A stretch of DNA of 9,888 nt, from the NCBI GenBank assembly GCA_026392265.1, contig JAPLCL010000017.1, positions 1 to 9,888 of the forward strand. The letters run 5' to 3'. The first letter of the stretch is position 1, and each line of letters opens with the position of its first letter. The stretch comes from Actinomycetota bacterium (GTDB lineage Bacteria; Actinomycetota; Thermoleophilia; UBA2241). The notes beneath the pieces were generated by a model, which was given only the letters and a program-made list of their open reading frames with translations, did not search any database and was not told the DNA's origin. Positions 6,205 to 9,888 of this stretch are shown here, piece by piece. The position numbers were made by a program, and so were the translations under genes.

Positions 6205-7200
6205 ATGGCAGAACCGACCTCAACTCCCATCTACGACGACCAGGGCCGCGAACTCATCGTCAAGGTCGAAGGGCTGCAGAAGTACTTCGGCAAGAACCAC
6301 GTGCTCAAGGGCATCGACCTCCAGGTGTTCAAGGGCGAGGTGGTGGTGCTCATCGGGCCCTCCGGCTCGGGCAAGAGCACCTTCCTGCGCTGCCTCAACT
6401 TCCTCGAAGACCCGACCACCGGCGAGATCGGCATCGGCGGCGTGCACGTCACCTGCGGCAGCCACGGCGGCCGCTTCAAGCAGGACGTCCACCAGATCCG
6501 CATGAAGTGCGGCATGGTCTTCCAGGAGTTCAACCTCTTCCCCCACAAGGATGCCATCGAGAACGTCATCGAGGGCCCCGTCCTCGTCAAGGGCGAGAAG
6601 AAGGACGCCGCCATCAAGAAGGGGCAGGCGCTCCTCACCAAGGTGGGGCTCGCCGACCGCATGGACTTCTTCCCCAGCCAGCTCTCGGGTGGCCAGAAGC
6701 AGCGCGTCGCCATCGCCCGCGCCATGGCGATGGACCCCGTGCTGATGCTCTTCGACGAGCCCACCAGCGCCCTCGACCCGGAGCTCATCGGCGAGGTGCT
6801 CAAGGTCATGAAGGACCTTGCTTCTCAGGGCATGACGATGATCGTCGTCAGCCACGAGATGGGCTTCAGCCGCGACGTCGCCGACCGGGTCGTGTACATG
6901 GACGACGGCTACTTCATCGAGCAGGGCCCGCCGAGCGAGGTCTTCTTCCATCCCAAGGACGAGCGCACCAAGCGCTTCCTGCGGCACATCCTCCCCGAGA
7001 AGGATCCGCGGCACGCCAAGGAGCTCGGCATCATCGCGGTCGAGGAGGAGCTGCCGGAGCCCGACGCCGCTCCCCTGCAGGCGCCGGTGGGGGCCGCGCT
7101 GAACGAAGACAATCTGGCCGACAACGCCCTCCCCAGGATCCCGCTATCGGACGGCCCGTCCGGCGAGCTCCCGCTGCCTCCGGGTGGCGAAGAGCTTTAG
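6205..7200 (+). CDS. ABC importer ATP-binding protein, polar amino acid type (HisP/GlnQ-like)
   Basis: This cytoplasmic ATPase powers the importer by binding the permease EAA loop. All motifs are intact in the 331-residue protein: Walker A GPSGSGKST (51-59), Q-loop Gln107 in VFQEFNLFPH, signature LSGGQKQR (160-167), Walker B VLMLFDEP (179-186) and the H-loop His217 in VVSHEM. A short insertion rich in Gly/His (HVTCGSHGGRFKQD) precedes the Q-loop. The usual domain ends near residue 255; about 75 extra residues follow, acidic and Pro/Ala-rich (EEELPEPDAAP), probably disordered. The ATG lies one base after the permease stop, and its ribosome-binding site (GGAGAAGGGGAAG) is inside the permease end, so translation is likely coupled. 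A strong hairpin starts 23 bases after the stop. Confidence 0.94.
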   Translation: MAEPTSTPIYDDQGRELIVKVEGLQKYFGKNHVLKGIDLQVFKGEVVVLIGPSGSGKSTFLRCLNFLEDPTTGEIGIGGVHVTCGSHGGRFKQDVHQIRMKCGMVFQEFNLFPHKDAIENVIEGPVLVKGEKKDAAIKKGQALLTKVGLADRMDFFPSQLSGGQKQRVAIARAMAMDPVLMLFDEPTSALDPELIGEVLKVMKDLASQGMTMIVVSHEMGFSRDVADRVVYMDDGYFIEQGPPSEVFFHPKDERTKRFLRHILPEKDPRHAKELGIIAVEEELPEPDAAPLQAPVGAALNEDNLADNALPRIPLSDGPSGELPLPPGGEEL

Positions 7201-8584
7201 AGGTTCTCGGCGACACGGTACGTCGCGGACGGGGCGGGCGCGAAAGCGCCCGCCCCGTCCGCGTGCGTGGGGTCGATACATCTCGAGACAGCCGGCCGGG
7301 CCACAGGTCGCGCGCCTGCCCGAAGCGGTCGTGTGGGCGGCGCTGCGGGCGGCGCCGCAGGCGCCGCTCCTCGCCGCCCGCGACCCCGAATGCGATCTCG
7401 TGCTCGATGGCAGCCGCTGCTACCTCAGTAACGACGGCTGTGGCGTCTGGGTGACCGACCCCGATACCGGCGAGCGGCGTGCCAGCACGAAGGCGGACGT
7501 CGCCGATTCGGCGCGCTTCGTCGACGCCGTCCCGCAGGTGAGCTTCTACTGGGGTCCGCTCGCGACCGCGGAGGACGTGCCGCGCGCCACCCGGCCCCTG
7601 CACGAGCTCGAAGCGATCTTCGCCAACACGAGCAAGCACTTCCAGGCCGTCGACGTCGTGGGCGAGGGCATGACGCGGCGCGCCGTCGAGATGGCGCGGG
7701 CAGTGGCCGGCGGGGCCGAAGAGCTCCGCCGTCGGCCGATCATGAGCCTCATCGCCTGCCCGATCGACCCGCTGGGCAACGAGGCCGCGAGCCTCGAAGC
7801 GGCGCTCGTCGCGGCGGAGGCCGGCGTGCCGGTCGGCTTTCTCTCGCTGACGCTCGCCGGCGCGTCCGCGCCGGCTACCATGGCCGGCAACCTCGTCGTC
7901 TCTCTGGCGGCAGTGATCGCCGGAATCGTCCTGCTGCAGCTCGCCTATCCGGGCGCGCCCGTGTTCATGGCCGGCGCGCCCAGCGTCATGGACCTGAAGA
8001 CCGGCGGCTACACCGGCGGCAGCCCCGAGGACCACGTCCTGGCCGCCGCCGCCACGCAGATGGCGCACCACTACGGCCTCGCCATGAACATAGGCACCAT
8101 GGCCAGCGGCGCCAAAGAGCCCGGCTGGCAGGCCGCGGTGGACGACGCCCTCTCGACGCTCGCCAGCGTGGGTGCCGGCGCCGAGATGATGAGCGGGTGC
8201 GGCCTGCTCGACGGCTCCAAGACGCTGAGCTACGCGCACCTGCTCATGGAGGCGGAGGTCTACGGCATCGTGCAGAAGGTCGCCGGCGGCATCGAGGTCA
8301 GCGACGAGACACTGGCCCTCGACGTGATCCGTAAGGTCGGCCCGGGCGGCACACACCTTGCCGAGAAGCACACCCGGACGCACTTGGGCGAGATCTCGCG
8401 TCCCGGCGTGTGGGACCGCACTCCTTACGACGCCTGGCTGAGGGACGGCAGGCGAGGTGCGCTCGAGAACGCGGAGGAGCGCGCGCGTGAGATCCTGCGG
8501 ACGCACGCCCCTGCGCCCCTCGCCGCCGACGTGCGCGCCGAGCTCCGGCGGCTCGTGGAGACGGCGGAGGCCGGACTCGTCTGA
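7184..8584 (+). CDS. MttB-family corrinoid methyltransferase, copy 2, N-terminally truncated
   Basis: This paralogue of the gene at 2321-3694 shares its barrel motifs: DPDTGERR, AVEMARAVAGG, DPLGNEA, GAPVF, SVMDLKTG (267-274 from the GTG at 7184) then YTGGSPED, and SGAKEPGWQAAVDD. Homology to copy 1 starts only near base 7301, opposite residue ~60 of copy 1, and then runs intact to the stop. The first 55-60 residues of the family are absent in every frame. The only start upstream of the homology is GTG 7184, which overlaps the ATPase end by 17 bases and would translate through the terminator hairpin. The next in-frame start is GTG 7331, with no clear ribosome-binding site. The coordinates given are therefore an outer limit. 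The gene could be a recent 5'-deleted pseudogene or an unusually short enzyme. Like copy 1 it has no in-frame TAG. Confidence 0.7.
   Translation: MAKSFRGSRRHGTSRTGRARKRPPRPRAWGRYISRQPAGPQVARLPEAVVWAALRAAPQAPLLAARDPECDLVLDGSRCYLSNDGCGVWVTDPDTGERRASTKADVADSARFVDAVPQVSFYWGPLATAEDVPRATRPLHELEAIFANTSKHFQAVDVVGEGMTRRAVEMARAVAGGAEELRRRPIMSLIACPIDPLGNEAASLEAALVAAEAGVPVGFLSLTLAGASAPATMAGNLVVSLAAVIAGIVLLQLAYPGAPVFMAGAPSVMDLKTGGYTGGSPEDHVLAAAATQMAHHYGLAMNIGTMASGAKEPGWQAAVDDALSTLASVGAGAEMMSGCGLLDGSKTLSYAHLLMEAEVYGIVQKVAGGIEVSDETLALDVIRKVGPGGTHLAEKHTRTHLGEISRPGVWDRTPYDAWLRDGRRGALENAEERAREILRTHAPAPLAADVRAELRRLVETAEAGLV
7224..7263 (+). terminator. 18-bp GAAA-tetraloop hairpin, end of the importer operon
   Basis: CGCGGACGGGGCGGGCGC (7224-7241) and its exact complement (7246-7263) form an 18-bp stem closed by GAAA, a stable GNRA tetraloop. 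It starts 23 bases after the ATPase stop. There is no T-tract, as often in high-GC actinobacteria. The position and strength make it the natural operon terminator, yet it lies inside the longest possible frame of the next gene. Confidence 0.75.
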
Positions 8585-8595
8585 CCGCAGGCCTG

Positions 8596-8633
8596 CAGGG
8601 GTGCGTCAGACTGTCTCGTCTTCGTCACCCCTG
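8596..8633 (+). terminator. weak inverted repeat after MttB2
   Basis: CAGGGGTG (8596-8603) and CACCCCTG (8626-8633) form a perfect 8-bp stem with a 22-base loop, starting 12 bases after the MttB2 stop. It is a modest terminator candidate because the loop is large and no T-tract follows. Confidence 0.3.
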
Positions 8634-8680
8634 GGGTTCGCATTACGCGTGGCCACCGGCCTTCCGATGGATGACGATGG

Positions 8681-8723
8681 CAGACTCGATCAGGAGTCTG
8701 GCGGCCCAATGTTGCGGGCCGCC
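8681..8723. repeat. two abutting inverted repeats upstream of the AAA gene
   Basis: CAGACTC (8681-8687) pairs with GAGTCTG (8694-8700) over a 6-base loop. Sharing base 8700, GGCGGCCC (8700-8707) pairs with GGGCCGCC (8716-8723) over an 8-base loop. The remaining intergenic DNA up to the AAA start is AT-richer. They may be a terminator for MttB2, an operator or a mobile-element scar; nothing in the sequence decides. Confidence 0.4.
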
Positions 8724-8780
8724 GGCTCATGCCGAGTTATCAGGAATGAGCAGTCATTGATGAATCACGAAAAAGAAGAT

Positions 8781-8793
8781 AAGGATTCCGTTG
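8781..8793 (+). promoter_or_regulatory. ribosome-binding site and TTG start of the AAA gene
   Basis: AAGGA at 8781-8785 stands 5 bases before TTG 8791-8793. Translation from this TTG gives DPRDNPYTPNAGARPPARVG, a start I recall as usual for this AAA family, so the TTG is preferred to any other codon. Confidence 0.6.
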
Positions 8794-9860
8794 GACCCTC
8801 GAGACAACCCCTACACCCCGAACGCCGGCGCTCGACCTCCCGCCCGCGTCGGCCGCGAGCAAGAGCTGGAGGCGTTCGATGTCCTGCTGACGCGCCTGGC
8901 GCGTGGTCGCACCGACCAGTCGGTGATCGTCACGGGCTCGCGCGGCGTGCGCTGCTCCAGTTGGCACCGAAGGCGAGATGGAAAGACCGGGCGCGCCGCG
9001 CCGCAGGCGTCCTCAAGTCCTTCACGATCACCGTGTCGTCGAACGGCTCGCTCACCGCCGGCCTCGATATCGATGCGGCCGAGGGCTTCGCCGACAGCGG
9101 GGAGCTGGTCCAGGATCTGGCCGATCTCGTCGTGGCGTTGGGCGAAGTGGCGAGGGAGTCCGGCCGGGGTGTCGTCTTCCTGTTCGACGAGATACAGCAC
9201 CTCTCCCAGAATGACTTCGAGGCGTTGATCGCGGCTCTGCACAAGACGGTGCAGCGCACTCTGCCGGTGACCTTCGTCGGCGCGGGGCTTCCCCAGATGC
9301 CGCGGCTCGCTGGGGAGGCAAAGTCGTACGCCGAGCGGCTGTTCAGGTTCCCATCGATTGGAAGGCTGCCCCGCGACGAGGCCTTGCGAGCGCTGGTCGA
9401 GCCGGCCGCGGCGTTCGGGGTCGACTTCACGGCTGGCGCCGCCGGCGAGATCGTCACCTTCACCGAGGGCTATCCCTACTTCATACAGGAGTACGGCCGC
9501 ATCGTCTGGGACGAGGCTGAGGGCAGTCCCATTCGCTCCAATGACGTCGTGTCGGTGCGACCCTTGGTGGCCGCGAAGCTGGACGGCAGTTTCTTCCGTG
9601 CGCGCGCGAAGCGGACCACTCAACTCGAACTGCGTTACCTGCGCGCCATGGCTGAGCTGGGTCCAGCACCGCAGAAGGCCGCGGAGGTTGCGGCGGTGCT
9701 TGGGCGCACGGCGGCTCAGTTCGGCCCTACGCGGGCGCGGCTTGTCGAGAAGGGTCTTCTGTTCACCCCGGGCTACGGACTGGCGGCCTTCACAGTGCCG
9801 CAATTCGACAAGTACTTGTTGCGAACGATGCCCCTCGCCGCCGCCCGTCCCGCGCTGTGA
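8791..9860 (+). pseudogene. AAA-type ATPase, broken by internal deletion and frameshift
   Basis: The intact family are single P-loop ATPases of roughly 400 residues with a C-terminal winged-helix-like part; their cellular role is not established. Here the first 53 codons (to 8949) read a normal start, ending VIVTGSRGV, the first half of a Walker A motif (GxxGxGKT). The GKT half and the following helices are missing. Homology resumes at once in another frame with RRALLQLAPKARWKD and continues to the TGA at 9858-9860. The second part has Walker B VVFLFDEIQHL (Asp codon at 9186), VTFVGAGLPQMP (sensor-like), SYAERLF, FTEGYPYFIQEYG and a C-terminal DNA-binding-like stretch (AEVAAVLGRTAAQFGPTRARLVEKGL). 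Roughly 45 residues appear lost, by comparison with the family from memory. Without Walker A the product could not bind ATP normally. An assembly error is the main alternative. Confidence 0.75.
8937..8949 (+). other. deletion junction with two-way reading
   Basis: The 13 bases CTCGCGCGGCGTG read SRGV in the upstream frame, fitting the Walker A start, and LARR in the downstream frame, fitting the helix before ALLQL. Both readings agree with the family, so the same 13 bases probably existed at both ends of the lost segment. The frame change means the lost length is one more than a multiple of three. Confidence 0.6.
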
Positions 9861-9888
9861 GCGCCTACCCCACCAGCCCCTTCGCGCG

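Noticed and set aside
8797..9228. GKT triplet in the upstream frame of the AAA gene after the break (RRRDGKTGRAA)
   Set aside because: It is not preceded by the GxxG pattern of a Walker A motif, lies in the wrong frame beyond the junction and has no match to the family, so it is a chance reading.
9865..9888. Possible tail of a convergent minus-strand gene (RAKGLVG then TAG)
   Set aside because: Seven codons at the window edge are too few to tell a gene end from chance in GC-rich DNA.
1..9888. CRISPR array, tRNA, rRNA or transposase
   Set aside because: No regularly spaced repeats, no tRNA-like cloverleaf or rRNA sequence, and no transposase or integrase motif were seen on either strand.

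Overview
This is a high-GC window that uses GTG and TTG starts besides ATG. It carries a class E/D-type sortase, an Actinobacteria-type AAA ATPase gene and compact GC-rich hairpins without U-tracts. Together these suggest an actinobacterium, perhaps an uncultured Thermoleophilia- or Coriobacteriia-like lineage. The phylum is an inference from gene content and composition; nothing in the window is a phylogenetic marker.

Layout. Positions 1-46 hold the possible tail of an upstream gene, which overlaps the GTG start of moeA (43-1296, molybdenum cofactor assembly). Convergent to moeA on the minus strand is a membrane-anchored sortase (1335-2123). A divergent intergenic region (2124-2320) separates it from a non-pyrrolysine MttB-family corrinoid methyltransferase (2321-3694, here MttB1). 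After a small hairpin and a good promoter candidate (3752-3779) comes a three-gene polar-amino-acid-type ABC importer: lipoprotein binding protein (3914-4816), permease with an unusual secreted N-terminal domain (4926-6203) and ATPase (6205-7200). Two strong hairpins lie between the first two genes, and an 18-bp GAAA-tetraloop hairpin (7224-7263) closes the set. A second MttB-family gene (up to 8584, here MttB2) follows and lacks the usual first ~55-60 residues. The window ends with a broken AAA ATPase gene (8791-9860).

How the genes may work together. MttB1, the importer and MttB2 look like a locus for taking up a methylated amine or betaine-like amino acid and passing its methyl group to a corrinoid protein. 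Support comes from the gene order and from the binding protein: it keeps the carboxylate-binding arginine of the family, but the aspartate that normally holds the ligand's amino group is alanine. No corrinoid protein, reactivase or corrinoid:tetrahydrofolate methyltransferase is in the window, so these would have to be encoded elsewhere. moeA, the sortase and the AAA gene have no evident link to this system.

Damage. Two neighbouring genes carry deletion-type lesions. MttB2 has lost its N-terminus next to a terminator hairpin. The AAA gene has lost the second half of its Walker A motif, with a frame change, at a 13-base sequence that can be read as either side of the join. The cause could be real gene decay or an assembly error.
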